The notes under the pieces were generated by a model. That model had not been told where the DNA came from and did not search any database. It saw only the letters and a program-made list of their open reading frames with translations. Position numbers and translations under genes: made by a program. Below, one piece after another: positions 1-9,600 of a stretch of 64,000 bases of DNA (positions within the stretch are counted from its first letter, which is position 1; the number at the start of each line of letters is the position of its first letter). The DNA is from Fimbriimonadaceae bacterium (lineage in GTDB: Bacteria > Armatimonadota > Fimbriimonadia > Fimbriimonadales > Fimbriimonadaceae), in the NCBI GenBank assembly GCA_019454125.1, contig CP075365.1:2588249-2652248 (forward strand), in the 5' to 3' direction.

Positions 1-150
1 GGGCTCATCGGCGGCTCGTTGCTCCTGCTTTCGGACGTGCTGGCCCAACGCATCCAACCCGGTACAGAACTCCCGCTCGGCGCAGTCACGGCCGTCATCG
101 GCGCCCCCGCCCTCTTGCTCTTGATGCGGAAGAGGGAGGCTACTCCTTAG
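1..150 (+). CDS. FecCD-type ABC transporter permease, C-terminal fragment
   Basis: The window opens inside a reading frame that runs to a TAG stop and encodes the last 49 residues of an integral membrane protein. The segment ELPLGAVTAVIGAPALLLLM matches the conserved final loop and helix of FecCD/BtuC permeases, which import iron-siderophores, haem or cobalamin across the inner membrane with a substrate-binding protein and an ATPase. The start and the rest of the gene lie outside the window. Its last 11 bases overlap the 3' end of the convergent gene on the other strand. The substrate cannot be told from this fragment. Confidence 0.85.
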   Translation, partial: GLIGGSLLLLSDVLAQRIQPGTELPLGAVTAVIGAPALLLLMRKREATP

Positions 151-1228
151 AGTAGGGGTTGCACAGCGGGTCACCGATGACGACGTCCTTCCACTTTGTC
201 ACGAGCGAGGCCATGTAGAAGCTTTCGGCGAGGTTGAAACCGCTCGTGTAGCGGTCGAAAAGGATCTCCGGCCTGGCCAGGGCGAAGGTGTATGGCTCGC
301 TGACATAGCCTTTCACGCCGGTCACACCTTGGGCGATGAGGTCGGCGACGAGGCTCTGCCCGACCGTCGGCTTGGCAAACGTCCGGCCGCTCGTCGAGAC
401 AAAGGTCTCACAAACCGCGCCCGGCTGAAACTTCAAGGCATGGTACGACTCAGCCGAGAAATTGCTGTCGTTGCTACCCCAGCTGCAATAGCCCATAAGC
501 GCTTCGCTCGGTGCGACAAACGCGGAGGTCGATTCCAGCGCTGCCTTGAACTCTTTCTTCTTCATGATCGCGGCCGCCGTCTCCAAAGCTTTGTTCAGTT
601 CGCCGTAGCCTTGGTCGGTGCGGTTCGCCGCCTGGTCGAAGAAGAAGGGGCCCTTGCTGGGCTTGGCCGCTAACGAGTTGTCCACGAGCTTCTTGGCGTC
701 TGCAAGCGTATAACCGTCGAGCCGCGTCACCAAGTACATATTAAACTTGCTGCTGTCAAAGTGCTCGTTCTTATTAAAGTAGGGGTTGAGCGAGCGCTTG
801 ATCTGTTCCGGTTCGGGCTGCTCCATCGCTTTGAAGTCCATCCGCATAGCCGCGAGTTGACTGTCCACGGCCCGCCCCCAGTCATCGATCATACGGATCG
901 GGACGCCTTTCGTCATCACGATAAAGTCGATCCTATGCTCGCTTTTGCCCAACCTCGCCTTGATGGGGTCCTCGATCTTCTTGATGTAGTCATCGAGCGA
1001 CACATTGTCCTTCGGTTCGACGTCCAGCGTCACAAGGTTTTCCGGTGGGATCCGGCGCTTCTCCCGGTAATACTTTGAGAGCTCCAAACTGTCCTTGCTC
1101 GCTTTATTCTCGACGACCAGGACCCGTTTGGAATCGGCCGGATACTCGCGCGGAGCCTCGGGGGCGGCGGCGCAAGAAACCGCGATGAAGAGAGTCAGGG
1201 GAAGACCGATGATCAAGCTAAACCTCAT
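140..1228 (-). CDS. TIGR03790-family secreted protein
   Basis: A 362-residue exported protein of unknown function. It begins with a hydrophobic signal segment ending in a Cys (IAVSCAAAP), so it may be a lipoprotein, though the lipobox is not canonical. The mature part starts with RVLVVENKASKDSLELSKYY, continues with RRIPPENLVTLDV, and ends with VVIGDPLCNPY. These are the hallmarks I associate with family TIGR03790, which is common in Armatimonadota, Planctomycetota and Acidobacteriota. Its start overlaps the stop of the upstream aminotransferase gene by four bases (ATGA), so the two are probably co-translated. No catalytic residues are established for the family. Confidence 0.8.
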   Translation of the reverse strand: MRFSLIIGLPLTLFIAVSCAAAPEAPREYPADSKRVLVVENKASKDSLELSKYYREKRRIPPENLVTLDVEPKDNVSLDDYIKKIEDPIKARLGKSEHRIDFIVMTKGVPIRMIDDWGRAVDSQLAAMRMDFKAMEQPEPEQIKRSLNPYFNKNEHFDSSKFNMYLVTRLDGYTLADAKKLVDNSLAAKPSKGPFFFDQAANRTDQGYGELNKALETAAAIMKKKEFKAALESTSAFVAPSEALMGYCSWGSNDSNFSAESYHALKFQPGAVCETFVSTSGRTFAKPTVGQSLVADLIAQGVTGVKGYVSEPYTFALARPEILFDRYTSGFNLAESFYMASLVTKWKDVVIGDPLCNPYSKE

Positions 1229-2346
1229 GGACGGGCCGCGGGAGCGAGGGCGAACGCGTTAACGGTTTGCACCACGAACTCCGCCTGCTCGTCCGACAGG
1301 TGCGGGTGGACGGGGAGGCATAAGCACTCCCGGCACACCTTCTCTGTCAGAGGCAAGGATCCCGCCCCACCGCCATACTTCTTATACGGCTCGTGCATGT
1401 GTAGCGGGACGGGATAGTAGATCGCGGAGTCGATTTCGTGCGATTTCAGATATGCGGCAAGCTCGTCGCGCCGCTCGTGCATCACCGTGTACTGGTGCCA
1501 GGTGTGGTTGTTCCCGGGGGCGATCACGGGAAGCCGCACGCCCTCGGCCACGATCTTGTCCGTATAGATCGCCGCGATCGCGCTCCGCCGCGCCGTCCAG
1601 TCCGCAAGCCGGTCCAGCTTGGCGCAGAGCACAGCCGCCTGCAACTCGGCCATGCGGCTGGTGTAGCCGATGTCATCGTAGTAGTAACGCTCGCGCCCCA
1701 TACCGTGGATGCGCAGGCTCCGGCTCCGCTCGGCGACCTCGTCGTCGTCGGTCAGGACCATGCCCCCGTCCCCGGCCGCGCCGAGGTTCTTGGTGACATA
1801 AAAGCTGAGCGCCGCCGCCCGCCCCCAGCGCCCCGTGGGAACTTTGTCGCGCTCGTTCAGGACGGCTTGGGCCGAGTCTTCCAACACGAAGATGCCGTGG
1901 CGCTCGGCGATTTCGCGGATGGACACCATGTCCGCCATCTGGCCGAAAAGGTGGATTGGCAGAACGGCCTTCGTCTTTGGCCCGATCGCCTCTTCCAAGT
2001 GGTTGGGATCCAAGTTGAACGTGGCCGGGTCGATCTCCACCATGACGGGGACGGCCCCGAGTTGGACGATCGTCTCGATCGTCGCGACAAAGCTGAACGC
2101 GGTCGTGACGACCTCGTCGCCAGGCCCGATGCCGCAGGCCTGCATCATGATGCGCAGGGCGTCCGTCCCGCTGTTGACGGCGATGCCGTGCTTCACTCCG
2201 TGCTGGGCCGCGAGCCGCTCTTCGAGAGACCGGTTGTGCTTCCCAAGGACATAGGCTCCGGTGGCAAAGATTTCGGCCACGTCGGCATCGACCCGCTCCT
2301 TCACCTCGCGGTACTGGGCGGTCAAGTCAAGGAAGGGAACACGCAC
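1225..2346 (-). CDS. DegT/DnrJ/EryC1/StrS-family PLP-dependent aminotransferase
   Basis: A 373-residue fold-type I aminotransferase of the kind that makes amino- or deoxyamino-sugars on nucleotide-sugar substrates in the cytosol. Visible motifs are NSGTDALRI near the cofactor phosphate site, VLEDSAQAV with the pyridine-contacting Asp, and FYVTKNLGAAGDGG containing the Schiff-base Lys. The C-terminal part (HTWHQYTV, YYPVPLH) is also typical. The length is normal for the family. No other sugar-nucleotide gene is adjacent, so the product is unknown. A second DegT paralogue lies near the other end of the window. The gene precedes and overlaps the TIGR03790 gene. Confidence 0.9.
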   Translation of the reverse strand: MRVPFLDLTAQYREVKERVDADVAEIFATGAYVLGKHNRSLEERLAAQHGVKHGIAVNSGTDALRIMMQACGIGPGDEVVTTAFSFVATIETIVQLGAVPVMVEIDPATFNLDPNHLEEAIGPKTKAVLPIHLFGQMADMVSIREIAERHGIFVLEDSAQAVLNERDKVPTGRWGRAAALSFYVTKNLGAAGDGGMVLTDDDEVAERSRSLRIHGMGRERYYYDDIGYTSRMAELQAAVLCAKLDRLADWTARRSAIAAIYTDKIVAEGVRLPVIAPGNNHTWHQYTVMHERRDELAAYLKSHEIDSAIYYPVPLHMHEPYKKYGGGAGSLPLTEKVCRECLCLPVHPHLSDEQAEFVVQTVNAFALAPAARP

Positions 2347-2395
2347 CCCGCCAGTGTATCCCGTCCGTAGGGAGGCGGGGCGGCGCGCCCAGGCG

Positions 2396-3076
2396 CTAAA
2401 TCCGCTTGACTGTGAAGGAGAGCTTCACGCCGCGGCCGTTCTCACCGTACGTGACGCTGCCCTTGCCAGCCTCGGTCTCCCCCGTCCTGGTGTCGAACCA
2501 GATGGTCGTCGGTTCCAGTGCGGTCACGCCTTGGCCCGGATCGTACTGGCCCTCGACCCGACCCAGCTCGCGGCCGTTGCGGTTCTCGATGGCCTTGAGC
2601 GTATAGGTGACGCCGATCTTCTTTCCACCGACCGAAATGTCGATCTTCCAGCGACCGCCGACCGGGATCGGCCTGCCTGGGAAAACGAGGTTTGGGGTCT
2701 CGGAATTGGCGGAGAGGGCCTCGTTCTTCTCGTAGCGCAGGACCGCGCCAAGGTCGTTCGTGACGGCGATGAAGTTAAAGCCGTCGACAGCCTTGATGTT
2801 GTCGGCGAAGCCTTGGAAGACGCCGGTGCCCTGGGCCGACCGCACGGTCGTGGTGTGGTGCCACTTCAGTTCCTGGCCCTTCTTGCCAAGGAACTTGGAC
2901 CGGACCGTCGCGGCGAAACCAGCCTTGCCCTCAGCCCCGATCGGCGTCATCTCGGTCGAGATCGCATAGGTGGTGATCTGGCCGGGCGTGGGGCGGAGGC
3001 GAAAGTCGTAGGTCTTCGCTTTGTCCGTGTGGCCCAGGCCCGAGAGCACGGCGGTAGCCATCAGAAGTGTGGTCAC
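2396..3076 (-). CDS. hypothetical exported protein
   Basis: A 226-residue protein I do not recognise. It starts with a GTG codon and a short hydrophobic stretch (TTLLMATAVLSGLG) that could be a signal peptide. The rest is predicted beta-rich, with repeated patterns such as LRPTPGQITTYAI, KWHHTTTVRSAQG and PVGGRWKIDISVGGKKIGVTY. The overall style resembles DUF6263-like periplasmic proteins, but that link is weak. There are no Cys pairs or obvious catalytic motifs. It lies 49 bases upstream of the DegT gene and 55 bases downstream of the CoA-transferase gene, on the same strand, so it may belong to the same transcript. Confidence 0.65.
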   Translation of the reverse strand: MTTLLMATAVLSGLGHTDKAKTYDFRLRPTPGQITTYAISTEMTPIGAEGKAGFAATVRSKFLGKKGQELKWHHTTTVRSAQGTGVFQGFADNIKAVDGFNFIAVTNDLGAVLRYEKNEALSANSETPNLVFPGRPIPVGGRWKIDISVGGKKIGVTYTLKAIENRNGRELGRVEGQYDPGQGVTALEPTTIWFDTRTGETEAGKGSVTYGENGRGVKLSFTVKRI

Positions 3077-3131
3077 ACCGAGAATGCTCGGACAACCTAC
3101 GGTCTGGCAACCCGAGAAAGAAACCGGTTCC

Positions 3132-3833
3132 TTATTCTTTTGGCCGCGTGGTCAGCCGTTCGATCCGCTTTTCGAACTTGTCGCCCACGACGATCCGATC
3201 CACAAAAATGCTGGGGGTGTGGATCTGGTCCGGGTCGAGGGCACCGACCTCGACAAGTTCCTCGACCTCCGCCACACAGACCTTCCCCGCTGCCGCCACC
3301 ATCGGGTTGAAGTTGCGGGCCGTCTTGCGATAGACCAGGTTCCCCCACCGGTCGCCCTTCCAGGCCTTCACGATCGAGAGGTCGCCCCGGATCGCCTTCT
3401 CCATGACGTAGTCCTCGCCCTCGAACTGCCGCGTCTCCTTGCCTTCCGCCACCATCGTTCCGAAGCCGGTCTTGGTGAAGAATGCGGGGATTCCGGCACC
3501 GCCGGCCCTCAGCCGTTCGGCCAGCGTTCCCTGTGGGTTGAACTCCAGCTCCAACTCACCGTTCAAGAACTGCCGCTCGAACTCGGCGTTCTCGCCGACA
3601 TAGCTGCTCAGCATCTTCTTGATCTGGCGCGTCTGCAAAAGCAGCCCAAGTCCAAAGTCGTCCACGCCGCAATTGTTGCTGACGACGGTGATGTCCTTCA
3701 CGCCCGTATCGCGCAACGCGGCGATCAGATGCTCGGGGATGCCGCACAGGCCAAACCCGCCGGAGAGGACCGTCATGCCGTCGAAGACCAACCCCTCAAG
3801 GGCCTGGCGCGCGTCGGGATAAACCTTGGTCAT
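3132..3833 (-). CDS. scoA: 3-oxoacid CoA-transferase, subunit A
   Basis: A 233-residue protein matching the alpha subunit of family I CoA-transferases, which move CoA from succinyl-CoA or another acyl-CoA onto a 3-oxo acid. The family signature is seen at [18 protein letters not shown], followed by [16 protein letters not shown] and the typical [11 protein letters not shown] and VDRIVVGD regions. The length is normal. The subunit that carries the catalytic Glu (subunit B) normally lies next to this gene but is absent here. The downstream neighbour is an unrelated hypothetical gene, and the upstream neighbour (maf) is divergent, 59 bases away. Confidence 0.9.
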   Translation of the reverse strand: MTKVYPDARQALEGLVFDGMTVLSGGFGLCGIPEHLIAALRDTGVKDITVVSNNCGVDDFGLGLLLQTRQIKKMLSSYVGENAEFERQFLNGELELEFNPQGTLAERLRAGGAGIPAFFTKTGFGTMVAEGKETRQFEGEDYVMEKAIRGDLSIVKAWKGDRWGNLVYRKTARNFNPMVAAAGKVCVAEVEELVEVGALDPDQIHTPSIFVDRIVVGDKFEKRIERLTTRPKE

Positions 3834-3892
3834 AGCGCTTAGTCTACTGAAAGTCCGGCGTCACACGCACCTCGAAGGGCACAATCGTCGTC

Positions 3893-4477
3893 GTGCGTGG
3901 ACTTCTGTGGCCGGTCGTGCTCGCGAGCGCGTCGCCTCGCCGCTCGGATCTGCTCCGGGAGCTCGTCGAGAGCTTCACGGTCGACCCGGCCGACATCGAC
4001 GAGGATGCGATGACCGACCCCGACCCCTGGATCACGGCCCAGCGTCTCGCGCGGGAGAAGGCCTTGGCCGTGCAGAGCCGGCACCCGGAAGCGCTCGTCA
4101 TCGGGGGGGACACCGTGGTCGCCCTGCCGACGGGGATCGACACTTACGAGCAGCTCGCAAAGCCGACCGACGAAGCCGACGCCCGGCGCATGCTGGGCCA
4201 CCTCTCCGCCAAGACCCATCTCGTCGTGACCGGCGTGTGCCTCGCCTGGCCCGGCGGCCTCTCCGCCTTCACCGAGACCACCAAGGTCACGTTTCGGGCG
4301 ATGTCGGCCGACGAGATCGCCGCCTACGTCGCGACGGGGGAACCTCTCGATAAGGCCGGCGCCTACGGCTTTCAGGGCGGCGCACGGCCGTTCGTGCAGC
4401 AGGTCGAAGGAAGCGTCTCGAACGTGATCGGCCTGCCGATGGAACGCTTGGAGGAAGCCCTGCGGTCGCTCCGCTAG
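3893..4477 (+). CDS. maf: Maf-family nucleoside triphosphate pyrophosphatase
   Basis: A 194-residue cytosolic enzyme that hydrolyses non-canonical or excess nucleoside triphosphates to monophosphates. The N-terminus has the substrate-binding signature LASASPRRSDLL. Later come VIGGDTVVALP with the catalytic Asp, and KAGAYGFQGGARPFV. The GTG start was chosen because it places the LASASPRR strand about ten residues in, as in other Maf proteins. It is divergent from the CoA-transferase gene and convergent with mtnA, which ends 13 bases away. Whether it is the dTTP/UTP (YhdE) or m7GTP (YceF) subtype is not clear from motifs alone. Confidence 0.92.
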   Translation: MRGLLWPVVLASASPRRSDLLRELVESFTVDPADIDEDAMTDPDPWITAQRLAREKALAVQSRHPEALVIGGDTVVALPTGIDTYEQLAKPTDEADARRMLGHLSAKTHLVVTGVCLAWPGGLSAFTETTKVTFRAMSADEIAAYVATGEPLDKAGAYGFQGGARPFVQQVEGSVSNVIGLPMERLEEALRSLR

Positions 4478-4490
4478 GAGCAACCCCCTT

Positions 4491-5462
4491 CTAGAAGCGG
4501 TACGGAGGTCGATGGACGCCGGACTCCGTCACGATCGCCGTGACGAGCCCGCCCGGAGTGACGTCGAAAGCGGGATTGAAGACCTCGCACCCGGCCGGGC
4601 CCAAGCTCACGCCCTCGATCTCGGTGAGTTCGCGCGGGTCGCGCTCTTCGATAGGGATCCCTGCCCCGTCCGGAGTCGCCGGGTCGATGGTGGAGCATGG
4701 CGCGGCGATAAAGAAGGGGATCCCGTGGTGCCGGGCGAGGACGGCTAGCATATAGGTGCCGATCTTGTTCGCGGTGTCGCCGTTCGCGGCGATACGGTCT
4801 GCCCCCGCGACCACCAGGTCGACTTTCCCTCCCTGCATCAGGCTCGCCGCCGCCGAGTCCGCCAGGCAACTGAAAGGAATGGTCTCGTAGGCAAGTTCGA
4901 AGGCGGTCAGGCGTAAGCCCTGTTGCCGGGGCCGTGTCTCGCAGGCGTAGACGTGCGCGACCTTGCCCTCGCTGTGCGCGGTGCGCACGATGCCAAGGGC
5001 CGTCCCGTGGCCGGCCGTCGCGAGGGCGCCTGTGTTGCAGATGGTCAAGATTCGGGCCCCGTTCGGCACGAGGGCGGCGCCATGCCGGCCTATCGCCAAG
5101 TTCATCTCCAAGTCTTCTCGTTCGATCGCTTTGGCCTCGTTCAGCAGGGCCTCGGGAGACTGGGGAGAGACCCGGGCCATCCGTTCAACCGCCCAAAACA
5201 GGTTCACGGCGGTCGGCCGTGAGGACGCCAGTCCAGGATAGGCGGCCTCCAAGTCACCCTGCATCGCCGCCAAGGCGACGCCATAGGCCGCCGCAACCCC
5301 GATCGCCGGCGCGCCCCTCACCGCCATGTCCCGGATGGCGTCGTGGACTTCTTGCCAGGAGCGAAGCTCCAGCCACGCTTGGCGCATGGGGATTTGGCGT
5401 TGGTCCAGCAGGCGCATGTGGTCGCCCGCCCATTCCAAAGGTCGCAGGGCCATCTCGAGCAT
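4491..5462 (-). CDS. mtnA: S-methyl-5-thioribose-1-phosphate isomerase
   Basis: This enzyme converts methylthioribose-1-phosphate to methylthioribulose-1-phosphate in methionine salvage. Family signatures are DMAVRGAPAIGVAAAYG near the N-terminus, ILTICNTGALATAGHGTALG with the catalytic Cys, and VVAGADRIAANGDTANKIGT with the catalytic Asp. I chose the ATG that gives 323 residues. Longer in-frame starts would run into the divergent receiver gene, and a second ATG three codons downstream is equally plausible. The ~28-base gap between the two divergent genes leaves little room for two separate promoters. No other mtn genes are nearby. Confidence 0.93.
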   Translation of the reverse strand: MLEMALRPLEWAGDHMRLLDQRQIPMRQAWLELRSWQEVHDAIRDMAVRGAPAIGVAAAYGVALAAMQGDLEAAYPGLASSRPTAVNLFWAVERMARVSPQSPEALLNEAKAIEREDLEMNLAIGRHGAALVPNGARILTICNTGALATAGHGTALGIVRTAHSEGKVAHVYACETRPRQQGLRLTAFELAYETIPFSCLADSAAASLMQGGKVDLVVAGADRIAANGDTANKIGTYMLAVLARHHGIPFFIAAPCSTIDPATPDGAGIPIEERDPRELTEIEGVSLGPAGCEVFNPAFDVTPGGLVTAIVTESGVHRPPYRF

Positions 5463-5490
5463 CGTACCGGTTGGGAGTAAGTTGCTTGGG

Positions 5491-5817
5491 ATGCGAGTCC
5501 TCATCGTCGACGACAACCTGCTCTGGAGCGACCGCCTTCGCCGCTGTGTGGCCTCCTTGGGTTACGATGCTTCCGTCGACCCGACCGGCGAGGAAGAGGG
5601 CGGGGCCGACGTCGTCATCGTCAACCTCGGCAGTCCCGAGCTCGACGTGGCAAAGATCGTGCAGCGCCACCCCGGCGCCACCGTCATCGGCCGGTGCGGA
5701 CATAAAGAGGCCGCCCTGAGGGAAGCGGCGATGGCCGCCGGGTGCCACCGCCTTGCCACGAACGGTGAGCTCAGCCGGGCGCTACCGAGATTCTTGGCCA
5801 GTCTCGACCCCTCGTAG
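5491..5817 (+). CDS. degenerate single-domain response-regulator receiver
   Basis: A 108-residue protein with the receiver fold pattern. It begins MRVLIVDDNLLWSDRL, with the acidic pair Asp7-Asp8. The third strand reads DVVIVNLGSPELD, where the usual phospho-acceptor Asp is replaced by Asn45. The protein is slightly shorter than a standard receiver (~120 residues) and carries no output domain. I infer that it does not take phosphate normally and may act as a phosphorylation-independent partner. The start was chosen at the ATG that begins the beta-1 strand. It is divergent from mtnA and followed by ~110 bases before a PEP-CTERM gene with its own promoter. Confidence 0.75.
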   Translation: MRVLIVDDNLLWSDRLRRCVASLGYDASVDPTGEEEGGADVVIVNLGSPELDVAKIVQRHPGATVIGRCGHKEAALREAAMAAGCHRLATNGELSRALPRFLASLDPS

Positions 5818-5860
5818 AAAAATCTAGCAACAACACCTGTCACTGTGTGATAGAAAATTA

Positions 5861-5888
5861 TTGCAAGCAAGGTGAAAGTGTCTATAAT
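5861..5888 (+). promoter_or_regulatory. sigma70-type promoter of the PEP-CTERM gene
   Basis: TTGCAA and TATAAT are separated by 16 bases, in an AT-rich island unlike the surrounding GC-rich DNA. The -10 box ends 38 bases before the ATG. A GGGAG ribosome-binding site lies six bases before the start codon. Confidence 0.8.
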
Positions 5889-5926
5889 AGAGTCGCGGGG
5901 AGTCATGGCCCCGTTGGGAGAACTTT

Positions 5927-6562
5927 ATGAACAAGTTTGCGATTATCGCGTTGACCAGCCTTGGTGCCTCTTTCGCAATGGCTGGCTCTATCACCACCAC
6001 GTTCGCCGGCGGCAACAACGGTGCTTCGCTCTGGACCAACTATTTCGACGCAAATGTGACCAACGCCAACGGGCTCCTCGTCACCGACTTGGTCGTCAAC
6101 ACGCTCGAGGCGGGCGCCTCCTTCCGAGTCGACGTCTACACCCGGGTCGGCACCTATAACGGTAACGAGCGAAACGGCGGCGCGGGGTGGAGCCTCGTGT
6201 CTTCCGGAACCGGCATCAGCAATGGCAATGGAAGCAACCTCGGTGGCCTCCAGAGCCCAGTTGACGTCAGCGACTTCGTCCTCGGGCCCGGCCTCACCGG
6301 CATCGCGATCCGCTATACCGGCGCTTCCCCGGTCTACTCAAACGGCAACGGCTCGAACCAGAACTATAGCAACGCCGACTTGGCCCTGACCCTCGGCTCG
6401 GCCGCGTCGACGACGGTCGCGCCGTTCGATCCGGGCTCGGGCCTCTTTACCCCGCGCGTCTGGAACGGCACGATCAACTACCAGGTCGTCCCCGAGCCGG
6501 CCACCATGGTCGCCCTGGGTGCGGGCCTCGCCGCTCTCGTCGCTCGCCGCCGCAGCAAGTAA
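5927..6562 (+). CDS. PEP-CTERM sorting-domain exported protein
   Basis: A 211-residue exported protein with an N-terminal signal peptide (FAIIALTSLGASFAMAG), an Asn/Gly/Thr-rich beta-strand middle and a C-terminal sorting tag. The tag consists of VPEPATM, a hydrophobic helix (VALGAGLAALVA) and a basic end (RRRSK). PEP-CTERM tags are recognised by exosortase, which moves the protein to the cell surface or matrix. No exosortase gene is in the window. The gene stands alone, with its own promoter and terminator. The middle region has no recognised domain, and its role is unknown, perhaps in the extracellular matrix. Confidence 0.88.
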   Translation: MNKFAIIALTSLGASFAMAGSITTTFAGGNNGASLWTNYFDANVTNANGLLVTDLVVNTLEAGASFRVDVYTRVGTYNGNERNGGAGWSLVSSGTGISNGNGSNLGGLQSPVDVSDFVLGPGLTGIAIRYTGASPVYSNGNGSNQNYSNADLALTLGSAASTTVAPFDPGSGLFTPRVWNGTINYQVVPEPATMVALGAGLAALVARRRSK

Positions 6563-6586
6563 GCTCGGCAACGTTAAGACAGGAAC

Positions 6587-6611
6587 GAGCCCGGGATGTC
6601 CTCCCGGGCTC
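6587..6611 (+). terminator. intrinsic terminator of the PEP-CTERM gene
   Basis: A perfect 10-bp stem (GAGCCCGGGA / TCCCGGGCTC) with a five-base loop is followed by TTTCTCTTTTT. It begins 25 bases after the stop codon and just before the convergent RND gene ends. Confidence 0.9.
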
Positions 6612-6620
6612 TTTCTCTTT

Positions 6621-9600
6621 TTATGGCACGAGCGGCTCGTCAAGCGTCGGCAAGGGTCGACGCCGCTTCAACACCCGGCCGAGTGTGTCGGCGAGGTCGT
6701 CGAAAATCGTGTACGAGCACGGAATGATGAGCAAGCTGAGGATGGTCGAGAGGATCGTGCCGCCGATGATCGTGATGCCGATCGTCTCGCGGAACTCAGA
6801 CCCGCGTCCAATCGCCAAGGCGATGGGCAGCATGCCGACGACCAGAGCCAAGGTCGTCATCCAGATCGGCCTCAGGCGCGTCTGCCCGGATTCCAGGAGC
6901 GCTTCCCGCCGCTCAAAGCCCCGGGCCCGCAACGTGTTCGCATAGTCCACGAGCAGGATCGCATTCTTGCCCACGAGGCCGACGAGGGCGATGATCCCGA
7001 TGAAGCCGATGATGTTGAACGCCTTGTCCGTGAGAACGAGCGCCAAGATCGCCCCCACCATCGCCTGGGGCTGCGCAAGCTGGATGATGAAGGGATAGAG
7101 CAGGTTGTCGTAGAGCGAGGCAAGGACCATGTAGACCAGGATGAGGCCGAGGCCGAGCGCCCCGAAGAGGTAGCCCACCTCCCGCGCCTGGGCGTCCGCC
7201 TGGCCGAGCGGCCGATAAGTCACCTGCTCCGGCAATAAGTTCTCCTTCTTCATCCAGTTGTCGATCTCGCCTTGGACCGTCCCAGCCGCATAGCCGGGGA
7301 GAAGGTCCGCGGAAAGCAAGATCTCCTCCTGGCGGTCACGGCGGTCGATCTTGTCCAAGCCGCGCCCCCGCTCGATCGAGGCGACTTCCGTAAGGTAGAC
7401 GGGATCGTTGCGCCGGAAGGCGATCGGAATTTTCGCCAAGGTTTCGGGATCGTCGCGGTCGAGCCGGTCCATCATCACGCGGATGTCGTATTCCTGGCCG
7501 CCGGTCCGGAACTTGGTCGTATCGTCGCCCTCGTACATCACGCGCAACGCCCCGCCAACCTCGGCCGCGGAGACGTCGGCATAGGCCATGCGAGCGCGGT
7601 CCGGAACCACGCGAAGCTCGGGCTTGCCCGCCTTGGAAGAAAGGTCGGGCGAGACCACGCCCTTGATCGCACCTGCGGCGAGCAACTCGCGGACTTTCTC
7701 CGCGGTGGCCAGGAGGCGCTCGCGGTCGTCCGACCGGAAGGACATCTGGATCGCGGCGCCAAAACCGAATCCGCTTCCTGCGGTCACGGTGACGCGGGCT
7801 CCCGGAACCTTGCCGATCTGTTGCAGCAAGTCGCCGGCGACGCTCTGGTCCGAGACATACCGGAGTTTCTCGTCGTGCTTCGACCAAGGGAGCCGGTCGA
7901 GCAGCGCCGCTTTATCGTAGAGCGTGACCGTCAAGAGGGCAAAGTTCGTGCCCGAGGAGGATGCGCCGAAGCCGGCCGAACGCGAACCCAGGCTCGAGAC
8001 GACATAGTGCACCTGGGGGTGCTTCATCACGATCTCCTCGATGTCTTTCACGACCGCCGAAGTCGCCGCGAGACTGGAGCCCGTCGGCAAGTCGACGTTG
8101 ACGAGGACCTGCGCCGCGTCGCTCGGGGGCAAGAACGCGAACTTGAACACGGACTCGCCTTTCCAACTTCCATAGGCGAAGCCGGCCACCGCCGCCGCCG
8201 GAAACGCCAGGCCATAGAGAGCGCCCGCAAGCAAGAGCTGGGGCATAAACCGGCGCTGCGCCAGAAGCGTCACGATCATGGCGACCAGGCCGATGACGGT
8301 CGTGACCACGATCATGCGGACTTGGCCCATGGCCGCGGCCTGTGCGCTGGGGGCGAAGCTGCCGCCGATGAAAATGAAGAGCGAGAAGAGCGCCGTGAAC
8401 CCGAGGTTGAACACGAACCAGCGGTGGTCCAGGCACCAGGCGAGCGTGTTTCGATAGGCGACCGAGAAGCGGTGCCAGTTCCGCTCGAACCACCGGGCGA
8501 AGCGGCCCTGCGGATGCTCCCAGTCCTCGCCCTTGCGGTACCACCGGCTCGCCAGCATCGGCGTGACCGTGAACGAAACGAGCAGCGACAGCATGACCGC
8601 CACTGCATAGCCAATGCCGAGCGGGCGGTAGAACTGGCCCACGATGCCGCCCATGAAGCCGATCGGCAGAAAGACGACGACGTCGGCAAGGGTGATCGCG
8701 ATCGCCGCGAGGCCGATCTCCGAACGACCGTTGATGGACGCTTCGACCGGCTCTTCGCCCATGGTCAAGTGCCGATAAATGTTCTCGATGACGACGATGG
8801 AGTCGTCGACCATGACGCCCACCGCGAGCGAGATGGCGAGCATTGAAAGGTTGTTGATGGTGAAGCCGAACGCCCAGAGCGCGACCAGGGTCGCAAAGAT
8901 GCAAAGGGGGATCGAGACGGCCACGATCAACATCCCGCGAAGGTTGTGCAGGAAGACGAAGATCACCGCCATGACCAGCAAAACGCCGAAGCCGATGGCG
9001 AACTGCACGTCGAAAAGCGACTCGCTGATCTGCTTGGCGGCGTCCGTCGTCACCACGAACTCGATGCCGTAATCTTGCTCCAGCCTCTCGATGAGGCTGG
9101 GATCGCCGGTGCGGATCGCACTGCTGATCTCGACCGCGTTGCCCGCCTTCGCCTTCTGGACCACCATCGAGACGGAGTCGGAGCCGTTCAGCCGGCTAAA
9201 GGAGCGCCTTTCGACGTTCGTGTCGACGATGGTCGCGATATCTCGCAGCTTCACCGCCGTCACAGGCGCGTTCTGCTGGCTGCGGTCGCTGAGGCTGACC
9301 CACATCTCGCCGATCTGGTCGGGCGTCTTGAACTCGCCCAGCATGCGGACCGTGTACTCCTCGTCGCCCGCGACGATGCGGCCGCTCGGCACGTTCAGGG
9401 CCGCGTTCTGGACCGCGTTGCGGACGTCGATGATGCCGAGCCGATAGGCCTCGAGCTTGTCCGGCCGCAGGCGCACCTGGATCTCACGGACCTCGCCGCC
9501 GCCGACGCTCACGTTTGCGACGCCCTTGACCCGGGCGAACTGGTCCTTCAGCTTGTTCTCCGCGAGGTCGCGGAGCTGGCGGTTGCTGAGCGTCTTGCTC

